Part shown: in pieces, positions 1-8,980 of the stretch
Position numbering within the stretch: the stretch's first letter is position 1
Layout of the letters: every line of letters begins with the position of its first letter
Source: Dyadobacter luteus
Lineage (GTDB): Bacteria > Bacteroidota > Bacteroidia > Cytophagales > Spirosomataceae
Length of the DNA: 64,000 bases
Assembly (NCBI RefSeq): GCF_003383615.1
Contig: NZ_QNUL01000004.1
Location: 248,001-312,000, forward strand
Reading direction: 5' to 3'
Translations under genes and position numbers: made by a program
Notes under the pieces: generated by a model
Seen by the model: only the letters and a program-made list of their open reading frames with translations
What the model was told of the DNA's origin: nothing
Database searches by the model: none

Positions 1-341
1 TCGTTAGCCGCTCTGTTCAAAAGAATACCCTTGCTGCGAAGAATGCTTTCTATATACTGGCAAATGACAACAAATACGATCGTGCACAGATAACCCGTAA
101 CAAACGTCTTTCTATCCAGCAGCCCTTTAGCCGAGTTTTGCTTCTTATGGTAAAAGATAAGAATACCAATGTTGCTGAAAAATACCGCGGTAAAAAGTCC
201 CAGTGAAATAGCAACCCTGAACAGGCTCGCCGTCAGATCGTCGGTATTACTATTGCCTATAATCAGCGATGCCACCAGCAATAGTAGCATGGTTTTTCCG
301 CTCTGGCGGATCAGGTGTTTAACAGGGAGGGTTTGTTGCAT
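1..341 (-). CDS. N-terminal part of a membrane protein, possibly a LytS/YehU-type sensor kinase (runs off the window)
   Basis: From the ATG at 341 the frame stays open for 113 codons to the window edge. The translation begins MQQTLPVKHLIRQSG and has hydrophobic stretches near residues 18-30, 43-68 and 85-100 separated by charged loops, so it is a multi-pass membrane protein. The gene lies downstream of an efflux operon and a DUF308 gene on the same strand. The alternating helices resemble the N-terminal sensor region of Bacteroidota LytS/YehU-like histidine kinases, but the kinase part would lie outside the window, so this identity is a guess. An AAGGAG stretch lies about 20 nt upstream, too far to be a normal ribosome site. 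Confidence 0.5.
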   Translation of the reverse strand, partial: MQQTLPVKHLIRQSGKTMLLLLVASLIIGNSNTDDLTASLFRVAISLGLFTAVFFSNIGILIFYHKKQNSAKGLLDRKTFVTGYLCTIVFVVICQYIESILRSKGILLNRAAN

Positions 342-387
342 GCTTTGATTTTTTGCTTTGAACTCCTTTTTGAGAATTTACAAAAGA

Positions 388-1029
388 TCACTCTTTGAGT
401 TTATCCTGTATAATTTCGTAAGGTACATCTGTAGGCTGTCCGCCTTGTCTGCCCATGCCATTGGTCATGGAGGTAAACATAGCCCCAAATCTTTTCATGA
501 TCAAAGAGAGTCCAATGAGAATTAAACCTATTAGGATCAGGGCAATACCGGTGAACAGAACAATAGAGACACCAATGATCTCAGGGTTAGTCACAAGCAT
601 GACCGACGAGGCGATACCTGCTGCGCTCAACAGGGCAAGTAAATGCCAGTTGGGTACACCGCGCGATTTAAGACCAAACGAGAACATCAGTCCCTGCAGA
701 GATCTTACCGCTAACTGAATGGCCAGCAGCAGCGCGATCAGCGTAGTGGCGGAGCCGGGATTGAAAAGAAAATATATTCCTGATAAAACAATAAAGAGAG
801 CTCCGGCGATATGCAGGGCCTTATTTTGAAGATTGCTTCTGGAATAGAAAAACAGCTCCGCAGCGGCGCTCAAAATGATAAACAGACTGATCAAAGTGAC
901 CACTACTGTCGTTACTTCCTGGGGTACTGAAAAAACATAAAGTCCTGTGAGTGTAAGCAAAATGCCTATAATCAAGGGAAGGTACCAATATTTGAGAAGT
1001 GTACTTTTTGCGTTTAATATCGTTTTCAT
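388..1029 (-). CDS. DUF308 / HdeD-like membrane protein
   Basis: This is a 213-residue inner-membrane protein with about six hydrophobic helices. The pairs of short helices with Gly-rich turns (GIYFLFNPGSATTLIALLLA, GIASSVMLVTNPEIIGVS) are typical of the DUF308 repeat found in HdeD, the E. coli acid-resistance membrane protein. The last 20 or so residues are a polar cytoplasmic tail. It lies 70 bp downstream of the RND pump gene on the same strand, but a perfect 16-bp inverted repeat sits between them, so it may be transcribed separately. Function is unknown for most members, and stress or membrane homeostasis is only a family-level suggestion. Confidence 0.75.
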   Translation of the reverse strand: MKTILNAKSTLLKYWYLPLIIGILLTLTGLYVFSVPQEVTTVVVTLISLFIILSAAAELFFYSRSNLQNKALHIAGALFIVLSGIYFLFNPGSATTLIALLLAIQLAVRSLQGLMFSFGLKSRGVPNWHLLALLSAAGIASSVMLVTNPEIIGVSIVLFTGIALILIGLILIGLSLIMKRFGAMFTSMTNGMGRQGGQPTDVPYEIIQDKLKE

Positions 1030-1048
1030 ACTGAGGCTTTTTGTTAAC

Positions 1049-1086
1049 TGTTGTGTCAGGTAAAAATTAATTTACCTGACACAACA
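1049..1086 (-). terminator. Perfect 16-bp inverted repeat between the RND pump gene and the DUF308 gene
   Basis: The arms TGTTGTGTCAGGTAAA (1049-1064) and TTTACCTGACACAACA (1071-1086) are exact reverse complements around a 6-nt AT spacer. The hairpin lies just past the stop of the RND gene and 20 bp before the DUF308 start. There is no clear T-run on the minus strand, so it may act as an mRNA 3' stabiliser or partial terminator. Confidence 0.6.
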
Positions 1087-1099
1087 CAACTTTTATCTA

Positions 1100-4000
1100 T
1101 CAATATTCCAACACTTCCTTGTGCTCATAAGGTTCAGCTGCCAGTTCATCAACAGGTAATGGAGGCGTGTTCCAGCCGAAGCGATCCATCACATTGTCAA
1201 ATATCTGGTAAATAACCGGCACAACGATCAGTGTCAGGAAAAGCGAGCTCATCAATCCACCAATGATCACCCAGGCAAGTCCGTTCTTAAGTTCTGCTCC
1301 TGCGCCGCTGGCCATTGCAATGGGCAGCATACCAATTACCATGGCAATGGTTGTCATCAGGATAGGTCTCAGACGCGCACGATTCGCCAGGAACAATGCC
1401 TCGTAGGTTTTCTTTCCTTCTGCTTTAAGCTGATTAGTAAAATCGACAAGAATAATCGCGTTTTTAGCAACAAGCCCGATCAGCATGATCATCCCCAGCA
1501 TGGTGAAAATATTCAATGTGTTGTTGGTAAGTGCCAGGGCAAGCAACGCACCTATCACACAAAGTGGAATAGAGAAAAGAACTACCAATGGATAAGCAAA
1601 ACTGTTGTACAGACCTACCATGATAAAATATACCAACAGGATCGAGATTACCAAAGCTACCAGCAGTGAGCCAAAACCTTCAGACTGACTTTCCATATCT
1701 CCACCCCAGAAGTAATTAACTCCCGATGGCTTTGGCGTATCTTTGATCGCCGTTTCAAGATCAGCCACCACCGCACTTGCGGAACGGCCTATCGCCTGAG
1801 ACTGCACCTTCACAGATGTGTTTTTATCTCTTCGTTCCAACTGACTCGGCCCCGAGCTTTCACTGATTAAAGCAAACTGAGAAAGCTTTACAAGCTCACC
1901 GCGTGAATTGGTGAATTGAATATTGCTCACATCATTCACATTCTTGCGGTCATAATCGTCAAAGCGGACGTTGATATCGTATTCATATTGTCCCTGACGG
2001 AATTTGCCATCCGTATTACCATTGAATGCCAGCTGCATGGTTCCTCCGACAGTCTGCAGGTTCAAACCAAGTGCCGCCATTTTATCGCGATCCACCTGTA
2101 CAGAGATTTCAGGATTTCCTGACTCGGCTGAAAGCTTCGCTTCCACTGCACCCGGGATGTCACGAAGTTTGGCCAATACTTTTTCAGAATAGGCAGTAAC
2201 GCTATCCAGGTCGGAGCCGGTTACTACCATTTCAACAGGCGCACGCTGAGCCATACCTATGATGTTGATTGGCAATGTTTTAACCTTTGCTCCTGTGAGT
2301 TCTTTTTCCAATTCCTGCTTTATTTTGGCAGCGAATATATCGGATGACTCAGCTCTGTCTTTTTTATCTACAAGCTGCACCGTGATCTCAGACTGGTAAG
2401 TAGGAGAGAGCGTGGCGATCCCGCCTGAACTGGATTGTCCTACTGTCGTAATGATCTTGGTTACTTCTTTTTTCGAAGAAAGGTAATCTTCCGCTCTTCT
2501 GGTCAGTTGATTGGTTTGTTCAATAGATACATCCTTTGGCAGCTCAATCTGTACCAAAAATTCTCCCCTGTCACCCATCGGCATGAATTCTGAACTGATG
2601 AATTTATTGGTAATCAGTGTGAATGAGCCGAAAAGCAGCACCGTAATCAGCGCAAGGGTAACTACCTTGTGCGACAGACACCATTTCAAGAGTCCGGCTA
2701 TCCAGACTGTAAATTTCTCAATCTGTTTTTCGAACCACAAGATAAAACGGCCATACAGGCTTTTGTTGGTCATGTGTTCGAGTTTCCCAAAACGCGAGGT
2801 CATCAGTGGCACGAGCGTGAAGGATGTTACCAGACTTAAAAGTACCGCAATCACTACTACCAGACAGAATTCCCTTAGAATGAGTGCCACCATGCTGCTG
2901 CTGAGTGATATAGGTAGGAATACCACCACGATAACCAGCGTAATGGATATAACCGTAAACCCAATTTCTTTTGCTCCGTCGATAGAAGCGCGAACGCGGT
3001 TTTTACCCATCTCCATATGTCTGTAGATGTTTTCGATTACCACAATCGCATCATCGACAAGAATCCCGACCACAAGTGAAAGTGCGATCAGTGACATGAG
3101 GTTCAAGGAAAAATTCATCAGGTACATGCCAATAAATGTCGCGATCAGAGATGCCGGAATGGCAATCATTACGATCATCGCATTACGAAGGCTATGCAAA
3201 AACAGCAGCATAATTACAGCCACCAACACAATTGCAAGTACCAGGTCAAAAACTACCGCATCTGCTGATTCAAGGGTGTACTCAGAGCCATCACTGGCAA
3301 TGGAGATATTCAAACCAATGTTTTTGTATTCTTCATGCAACTCGACCAGGATCTTTTTCACAGCCTTGCTTACTTCCACAGCATTGGCGTCGGATTGTTT
3401 GATAATCTGGACAGTCAAGGCGCTCTGACGGTCAACACGCGCGATTTTTTCAACATCCTTTTGAACGTCCTGTACGTCGGCTATCTCTGTAAGACGGATC
3501 TGAGCACCTTCTTCGCTGGTAGCTACGATCAGGTTACGCAGCTCGTCTACGGATTTATACTTCCCTGCAAGGCGAACCAGGATGTCCTGATTTTTTGATT
3601 TTACGCTTCCGGTTGGAAAATCAAGGTTAGAAGCCATAATGGCCTGCTGAACCTGTGAGATAGAGAGCCCGTAAGCCTGAAGTTTGGCCGAATTCACATT
3701 AACCTGAATCTCACGTTCCTGTCCGCCAATCAGGTTCACCTGTGCAACTCCGTTGACACGGGAAAGGATAGGTTGGATCCGTTTGTCCATCACATCAAAA
3801 AAAGCGGCGTCATCCATTTTCGCAGTAGCAGCCATGGTGATGATAGGCAGGTCATCAAGAGAAAACTTGTTCAGTGACGGCGTTTCTGCATCATCCGGTA
3901 ATTCCGACAATACGGCGTTCACCTTGCGCTGGGCATCGTTAAGTGCCAGATCGACATCGGCATTGTCAGTCAGAGTGATGACAATCGAAGAAAGACTTTC

Positions 4001-4255
4001 GTAGGATGTCGCTTCGAGTTTTTTGATGTTTTCCATCGTTGCAACGGCGTCTTCGAGTTTTTTAGTTACCGTATTTTCCACCTCACCGGGAGATGCCCCG
4101 GGATATACCGTATTGATGGAAACAACACCAGGTGAGAACTTAGGCAGCAGCTCGTAGTTGAGTGCAAAATAGCTGATCAGTCCAAACAGTGTCAACGCAA
4201 TGAATACGATGATCACCAGCGTGGGACGTTTAATGGATATATTGGCTAAAAGCAT
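1100..4255 (-). CDS. RND-family efflux pump, inner-membrane transporter (AcrB/HAE1 type)
   Basis: This 1051-residue protein has the RND layout: an N-terminal helix, a large periplasmic porter region (about 35-335), helices with the proton-relay pair D401-D402 in GILVDDAIVVIEN, a second porter region (about 560-850), and a final helix block with the relay Lys in GLVAKNAIILVDF. Length and motifs match proton-driven tripartite pumps of the AcrB/HAE1 group. It is the last gene of a three-gene run (outer-membrane factor, adaptor, pump) with gaps of about 40-60 bp, so it should form the complete complex with them. Substrates cannot be read from the sequence; drugs, dyes or lipophilic compounds are usual for the family. 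Confidence 0.95.
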   Translation of the reverse strand: MLLANISIKRPTLVIIVFIALTLFGLISYFALNYELLPKFSPGVVSINTVYPGASPGEVENTVTKKLEDAVATMENIKKLEATSYESLSSIVITLTDNADVDLALNDAQRKVNAVLSELPDDAETPSLNKFSLDDLPIITMAATAKMDDAAFFDVMDKRIQPILSRVNGVAQVNLIGGQEREIQVNVNSAKLQAYGLSISQVQQAIMASNLDFPTGSVKSKNQDILVRLAGKYKSVDELRNLIVATSEEGAQIRLTEIADVQDVQKDVEKIARVDRQSALTVQIIKQSDANAVEVSKAVKKILVELHEEYKNIGLNISIASDGSEYTLESADAVVFDLVLAIVLVAVIMLLFLHSLRNAMIVMIAIPASLIATFIGMYLMNFSLNLMSLIALSLVVGILVDDAIVVIENIYRHMEMGKNRVRASIDGAKEIGFTVISITLVIVVVFLPISLSSSMVALILREFCLVVVIAVLLSLVTSFTLVPLMTSRFGKLEHMTNKSLYGRFILWFEKQIEKFTVWIAGLLKWCLSHKVVTLALITVLLFGSFTLITNKFISSEFMPMGDRGEFLVQIELPKDVSIEQTNQLTRRAEDYLSSKKEVTKIITTVGQSSSGGIATLSPTYQSEITVQLVDKKDRAESSDIFAAKIKQELEKELTGAKVKTLPINIIGMAQRAPVEMVVTGSDLDSVTAYSEKVLAKLRDIPGAVEAKLSAESGNPEISVQVDRDKMAALGLNLQTVGGTMQLAFNGNTDGKFRQGQYEYDINVRFDDYDRKNVNDVSNIQFTNSRGELVKLSQFALISESSGPSQLERRDKNTSVKVQSQAIGRSASAVVADLETAIKDTPKPSGVNYFWGGDMESQSEGFGSLLVALVISILLVYFIMVGLYNSFAYPLVVLFSIPLCVIGALLALALTNNTLNIFTMLGMIMLIGLVAKNAIILVDFTNQLKAEGKKTYEALFLANRARLRPILMTTIAMVIGMLPIAMASGAGAELKNGLAWVIIGGLMSSLFLTLIVVPVIYQIFDNVMDRFGWNTPPLPVDELAAEPYEHKEVLEY

Positions 4256-4317
4256 ATAATTCTATTTTTTTGCAGATAAGATGCCTTCCGTAGCGGAAGA
4301 AGCTGATTTACCTTTGG

Positions 4318-5382
4318 TTAGTTATTTTGAACTACAACTGTAGCACCGTCAATGAGGTTGATTTGTCCGGAAGTAATCACTGATTCTCCCTCAGTAAGCC
4401 CGGAAAGTACCACAACGGATTCGCCCATAATTGGTCCTGGTGTTACTGTCTTCAATCTCGCTTTATTACTTCCCTCCAGTACATACACCTGATTGGAATT
4501 TACACTACCTACAAATGCACTTCTCGGCACTACGATGGCCTGGCCTTGTTTTTCGAATTTGAACACTGCCGTTGCGTACATACCTGCGCGAATTTTATTG
4601 TTACGGTCATTATCGACCTTGATCTCCAAAGGGAAGTTCAACGCACCATCGGCACGTGCTGCAATAAATGAGATTTTGCCTGTGAAAGAATCCTGAGGAA
4701 AAACAGGAACTTTGATATCTACTTTATCACCGTTTTTCAACTGTACTACCTGACTCTCGTTAACGGCCACCGTCAGTTTAAGCTGAGATACATCCACGAT
4801 GTCAAACAGAGCGGTACCTGCCGAAAGATAAGTTCCTACCTCAATATAGCGTTTGTTGATCGTTCCCGAGATTGGTGCTTTTACATGCGCATCACTAATC
4901 CTTCTTTTGGCCTGCTGTACCTTGTTATCGGCATTTCTGAGCTGCAGATTGATATCGTCCAGCTGTGACTGGGTAACACCTCCAGTTTTGAAAGAGCTTT
5001 CGTAGCGCTGCTGATCGGTTTTTAATTTCTGATAGGAATCCTCCGCATTTTGAAGATCAAGGGAAAGGAATTTCTCATCTATCGTTGCCAGAATCTGCCC
5101 CTTGCTGACGCGGTCTCCTTCTCTAACTTTAATTCCACTAATGATTCCGCTGGTCTCCGCCATCAGTTTCAGATCCTGATTGGGTACAAAATTTCCATTG
5201 GAATTGAAATCGGAATCCAGATCTTTCATGGCAACTTTAACTGTCTTCACAGAAGCTGCTCCACTACCTTTGTTGACAATTTCTATTTTTTCCTGATTCT
5301 TCTTTTTATTGTTACTTAAAACAAACCCGATCAGTGCGCCGGCTGCTACAAGGGTGACGATGGTTATGATGATTTTTTTCAT
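4318..5382 (-). CDS. RND efflux periplasmic adaptor (membrane fusion protein)
   Basis: This 354-residue protein has an N-terminal membrane anchor (IIITIVTLVAAGALIGFVL) followed by a short Lys-rich stretch. A biotinyl-lipoyl half motif follows (GIISGIKVREGDRVSKGQIL, about 79-98), then a coiled-coil hairpin with many Gln and Lys residues, the second lipoyl half (VKAPISGTINKRYIEVG), and a beta-barrel and membrane-proximal domain. This is the HlyD/AcrA adaptor layout that bridges the inner-membrane pump and the outer-membrane channel. It lies between the TolC-like gene and the pump gene on the same strand, so the three are very probably one operon. Confidence 0.93.
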   Translation of the reverse strand: MKKIIITIVTLVAAGALIGFVLSNNKKKNQEKIEIVNKGSGAASVKTVKVAMKDLDSDFNSNGNFVPNQDLKLMAETSGIISGIKVREGDRVSKGQILATIDEKFLSLDLQNAEDSYQKLKTDQQRYESSFKTGGVTQSQLDDINLQLRNADNKVQQAKRRISDAHVKAPISGTINKRYIEVGTYLSAGTALFDIVDVSQLKLTVAVNESQVVQLKNGDKVDIKVPVFPQDSFTGKISFIAARADGALNFPLEIKVDNDRNNKIRAGMYATAVFKFEKQGQAIVVPRSAFVGSVNSNQVYVLEGSNKARLKTVTPGPIMGESVVVLSGLTEGESVITSGQINLIDGATVVVQNN

Positions 5383-5419
5383 TGCGATCTTTATTTTAGA
5401 ATACTATATGGCTGATGAC

Positions 5420-6775
5420 CTATTTGTTTATGAGTGATTTTATGTCTCCTCTGGACTTGATAAGTTCTATTTCAGCCACTTTGTAGTTCAGTAGCGCCTC
5501 ATTGTAACTGTTTTGTGCCGTAACCAGCTCAGACTCCGCGTCCAGCAGATCAGTCAGCGTAGCCAGCCCATTTTTATAATTGTTCTGCGTGCTTTCAAAA
5601 ACCTCCTGAGCCAATTCCTGATTGACTTTCTGAGCGTTAATCGCTTCAAGTCCGTAGGCAAGTTGTTTCTGCGCGTTACTGTAATTCAGATGCAGATTAT
5701 TATTCGTTTTGCGGATATCCTCATTTCCTTTCATGATGTCGAATTCGGTTTGTTTTCTTCTTGCCCGTCGGGAGTAACCGTCAAAAACCGGGATTTTCAG
5801 GTTCAGACTCACTGCGGAAGCATCAAAGCTGAGCGCCTTTCCACTATAAAGGTTGAACTTGTTACTCTGGGTGTTATACGTATAATTTCCACTCAGCGAA
5901 AGTGTCGGATAAGCTTCTGCGATAATGGCCTGCCGTTGAAAATCCAAAAGCTCCTGTTGTTTGTGAAGCACCTGGTAGGAAAGCAGTATCCGTGGATCGA
6001 AAGGCTCATTACTTACAGGCTGCGCAGCAGGAAGTTGTGTATTTTCAATAGTGTGGTCTACAAGCGTGATGTCGGTGTCAATCGGCATTCCCATGTAGTA
6101 TTTCAGCATATTTTCCTGTTGAGAAATCGCGTTTACAAGCTCCAGACGCTGCGTCTTTACGTTACTTTTATTTACCAGCACGCGGTCGAGGTCGATTTTT
6201 TTGGCCAGCCCATTTTCGTACTGTCCACGAATGATTTTTTCCAGTTGATCAATGCGCTCAATGTTTGCATCCACCACTTTGATTTTCTCACGGGTGATAA
6301 CCGTTTGATAGAAGTTGGCGGCTACCTGCTGCATCACGTTTTCTTCACTAAGCTTTGCCGATAATTCGTAAAATTCAACACTGCTTCTGGCTGCTTTCAA
6401 TCCGGTGAATACTTGCTTGTTGAAAATCTGCTGGCTTAGCTGTACCTGAGACATAGCACTCCAGGTTTGTCCGGCTCTGATGGCCAGAAATTCACCCGGC
6501 GCACCTCCGAAAGCCTCAGCAGGTAATACAAACTGTTGAACAAGAATATTGCCCGTAACCGAGCTGGTCACGTCAACTTTTGGAAGCGCACCAGCTTTGG
6601 TTTCGACCACTTTTTGTGCAACATTCTCTATATCGATCCGGGCCTGTTTGATCACCTCGCTGTTGGCCAATGAATATTCAAGTGCATTTTGCAGCGTTAC
6701 ACTGGTTTGTGCCCGCGCGGTGCCCACCAAAAGCGAAGAGCATACAAGAGCAGCAAGTATTTTGAATTGCATCAT
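5420..6775 (-). CDS. TolC-family outer-membrane efflux channel
   Basis: This is an outer-membrane factor of about 451 residues. The ATG at 6775 is chosen because it gives a good signal peptide (MQFKILAALVCSSLLVGTARAQ); the frame runs nine codons further upstream only from a TTG. The mature protein is a duplicated alpha-helical repeat with the usual Asn, Gln and Leu-rich heptads (TLQNALEYSLANSEVIKQA near the start; QNNYKNGLATLTDLLDAESE near the end, a hallmark of the second repeat). It is the first gene of the efflux operon and would provide the outer-membrane exit duct. The promoter should lie in the 264-bp region shared with the divergent lipid A deacylase gene. Confidence 0.92.
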   Translation of the reverse strand: MMQFKILAALVCSSLLVGTARAQTSVTLQNALEYSLANSEVIKQARIDIENVAQKVVETKAGALPKVDVTSSVTGNILVQQFVLPAEAFGGAPGEFLAIRAGQTWSAMSQVQLSQQIFNKQVFTGLKAARSSVEFYELSAKLSEENVMQQVAANFYQTVITREKIKVVDANIERIDQLEKIIRGQYENGLAKKIDLDRVLVNKSNVKTQRLELVNAISQQENMLKYYMGMPIDTDITLVDHTIENTQLPAAQPVSNEPFDPRILLSYQVLHKQQELLDFQRQAIIAEAYPTLSLSGNYTYNTQSNKFNLYSGKALSFDASAVSLNLKIPVFDGYSRRARRKQTEFDIMKGNEDIRKTNNNLHLNYSNAQKQLAYGLEAINAQKVNQELAQEVFESTQNNYKNGLATLTDLLDAESELVTAQNSYNEALLNYKVAEIELIKSRGDIKSLINK

Positions 6776-6990
6776 GTTTGGTTGTTGATTTTTGTGATGC
6801 AAAACTCAGGATACCTGATGCGTATTGGAAGAGTGAAATAGTTGAAACGGACAAAACTGCGGGTGAATAGTCAGCGACGTTTCGGGGGCTGGTTTGGCTG
6901 TTTCAGTCGTGAAATTGTTTTGCACAATACAAATCCGCAGTAAATTTGCAGCTGGTTAAGAATCAGATTCAGTGACCAAAACTTAATATG

Positions 6991-7017
6991 ATATTCCAAA
7001 CATACAGTTTGGAATAT
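6991..7017. promoter_or_regulatory. Perfect 11-bp palindrome upstream of the lipid A deacylase gene
   Basis: The arms ATATTCCAAAC (6991-7001) and GTTTGGAATAT (7007-7017) are exact reverse complements around ATACA. It ends 22 bp before the start codon at 7040. No T-run follows, so it looks more like an operator for a dimeric regulator or a 5'-leader hairpin than a terminator. A smaller repeat (ATTGT/ACAAT, 6914-6928) lies further upstream. No regulator gene adjoins it. Confidence 0.45.
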
Positions 7018-7039
7018 AACATTTCATCAACAAACACTT

Positions 7040-8233
7040 ATGAAGTCAGGTATTTACAGACTTACCGTTCTGTTTATTATTGTTTTGATTTATGCTCCGG
7101 TTACAGCGCAGATTTATCCCCGTTATGCTGTGCAAAGAGATACCGCTGAGGCACCCACACTTAGCAAAAAGCCATTATTGATTTTTCAGATCGAAAATGA
7201 GAATGGGGGCATGATCGCCAACAACGCTCAGGTAAAGGAAGATTTTAACGACATTTATTATAATGGTGTCAATTTGAGAGTGGGTTGGCAGACCAGGGCG
7301 GGATCAGATCCCTATCACCAACGACATAATTTTCCGATATATGGAATCGGTTTGTATAGCAGTACTTTTCATAAACCTGAAATAGGAACACCCGTTGCAC
7401 TTTACGGATTTGTTGCTATACCAATCAAGCCGGCAAGATTCAGCCGATGGGATTTTAATTACCGGATCTCACTGGGGATTGCTTCTGATTTCCGGCCATT
7501 TGATGAAGAGGAAAATCCGCTGAATATCATGTTGGGTACCAAACGGAACGTCTATATTGATCTCGGCGCGCAGGCCAACTACAGGCTTGGCAAGCATTTT
7601 CAACTTGGTGCCGGACTAGCCTTCAAGCATTTTTCCAACGGCTCTATCAAACAACCTAATAAGGGAATTAACCTGATTCCGACAACGCTGTCCGTGACCT
7701 ATTATCCCAAAGTCGTCGGGGATATTTTCAGAAAACAGGCTGTAGAGCCATTTGAAAATAATTTTGCCCTGCATATTAATTATGCAGCCGGAATCAAGCA
7801 ACTCAACCCTGAGAATGAGAAACGTTACTTCAAATCCACTTTGGGCGCATACATCAGCAGATCTTTGGGTGCGAAATGGAGGCTGGGAGCAGGAGGTGAT
7901 CTGTACTACTCGGCATCCGGAAACGATGCGTTGGTTGCAGGATCCGATGCGGGCGAAGCAGGCGCACTGCTCTCGGGCGGTCCTGCTTTTTATATTGATC
8001 ATATATTGACATCAAGACTATATCTGAACGGAAACGTAGGTTATTATCTCCACCGGAATGATTTCAATGGGGAAGTAGGTCCGATGTTTCTTCGGATAGG
8101 GGTGCGCTACAAGCTAATGCGTGAAATGTATGCGGGCGTGTCCATTAAGGCGCATGCCGGAAAAGCTGACTACATTGAATGGACGCTGGGTTATTCTCTG
8201 CCAAGGATATTTTCAGGAAAGAATAAGGGTTGA
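7040..8233 (+). CDS. PagL-like acyloxyacyl hydrolase (lipid A deacylase)
   Basis: This 397-residue protein starts with a clear signal peptide ending at TAQ-IYP. The mature part alternates short hydrophobic and polar segments, as expected for an outer-membrane beta-barrel. The segment FKHFSNGSIKQPNKGIN (about 196-211) holds the His-x-Ser-Asn pattern (H197, S199, N200) that carries the catalytic His and Ser of PagL 3-O-deacylases. The protein is longer than Pseudomonas PagL, as is common in Bacteroidota, with a C-terminal extension of further strands. By family it would remove a 3-O-acyl chain from lipid A in the outer leaflet. It is divergent from the efflux operon, so both may belong to an envelope-stress response, which is inference. 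Confidence 0.8.
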   Translation: MKSGIYRLTVLFIIVLIYAPVTAQIYPRYAVQRDTAEAPTLSKKPLLIFQIENENGGMIANNAQVKEDFNDIYYNGVNLRVGWQTRAGSDPYHQRHNFPIYGIGLYSSTFHKPEIGTPVALYGFVAIPIKPARFSRWDFNYRISLGIASDFRPFDEEENPLNIMLGTKRNVYIDLGAQANYRLGKHFQLGAGLAFKHFSNGSIKQPNKGINLIPTTLSVTYYPKVVGDIFRKQAVEPFENNFALHINYAAGIKQLNPENEKRYFKSTLGAYISRSLGAKWRLGAGGDLYYSASGNDALVAGSDAGEAGALLSGGPAFYIDHILTSRLYLNGNVGYYLHRNDFNGEVGPMFLRIGVRYKLMREMYAGVSIKAHAGKADYIEWTLGYSLPRIFSGKNKG

Positions 8234-8248
8234 TGTATTCAATAACGA

Positions 8249-8980
8249 TCAAAGTTCTGCAACAGACCGCTGCTTTGCGTGGCAGAAAAGTACAGTCCAA
8301 TGCTCCTGCTGGGCCTGGGTGTGCCATTTTGTTCTCAAATCCATAGACTGGCGTCCGTTGAAATCATTCTTATAATTGAAATTATTGGTCAGATAGCTGT
8401 ATTGAGGCAATTCATCAGCACCATAAAAAATGGTTTTTTCTCCATCTTTAATCGTTATCGTCTGGTGAAATGGGGTATGTCCTGAGCTAACCTCGAAATG
8501 GACCTGTCCGGTAATTTGCCCTGCATCATCATCTAAGAAAACGACCTGTGGATGATCAGCTAGCAAATTCAGCGCAGGGTGGTGATAGGATGGATTATCT
8601 GTTTGCTGTCTGGCAAAATCCAGTTCGCGTTTCTGCAGGTAATACTTCGCATTGGGAAAAGTAAGCTGATAGGAGGTGCCGCTGGTTTTGCCGGCACTTC
8701 CGCCGGTGTGATCCTTGTGCAGGTGAGAAAGGATCACATGGGTTATCTGTTCTGGCTGGATTCCTTGGTCTTGCAGAGATTGGAGAATCTGCAGCTTGCC
8801 ATCTTTTTCATATCCAAGGCCGGTATCCAGCAGGATGTATTCATTGCCAGTACTTATCAGAAAAGGAGTTACGCCTATCAGTACACCCCCAGGTCCGGAA
8901 GCCTGCTGACCATTGTAGGGAACAAATATTTTACTTCGATCTACAGTAAATAATCCTTCGGACAGGGCGGTAATTTCCAT
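8249..8980 (-). CDS. Metallo-beta-lactamase-fold hydrolase (lactonase-like)
   Basis: This is a 243-residue cytoplasmic protein. The zinc-binding signature HxHxDH appears as SHLHKDHTGG (about 86-95), followed by a later His in SSGHTPFH and Asp in FYGADELPQ, which complete a two-metal site. The overall order (ILLDTGLGYEKDG near the start, then the motif, then the Asp) is that of the branch containing N-acyl homoserine lactonases and related hydrolases. The substrate cannot be set from the sequence. The gene converges on the lipid A deacylase gene with 15 bp between stops. It is preceded by a 500-bp gap shared with the divergent SusC operon. Confidence 0.85.
   Translation of the reverse strand: MEITALSEGLFTVDRSKIFVPYNGQQASGPGGVLIGVTPFLISTGNEYILLDTGLGYEKDGKLQILQSLQDQGIQPEQITHVILSHLHKDHTGGSAGKTSGTSYQLTFPNAKYYLQKRELDFARQQTDNPSYHHPALNLLADHPQVVFLDDDAGQITGQVHFEVSSGHTPFHQTITIKDGEKTIFYGADELPQYSYLTNNFNYKNDFNGRQSMDLRTKWHTQAQQEHWTVLFCHAKQRSVAEL

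Noticed and set aside
5513..6364. Long plus-strand frame opposite the TolC-like gene
   Set aside because: Antisense shadow; composition is unlike a protein and it has no family match.
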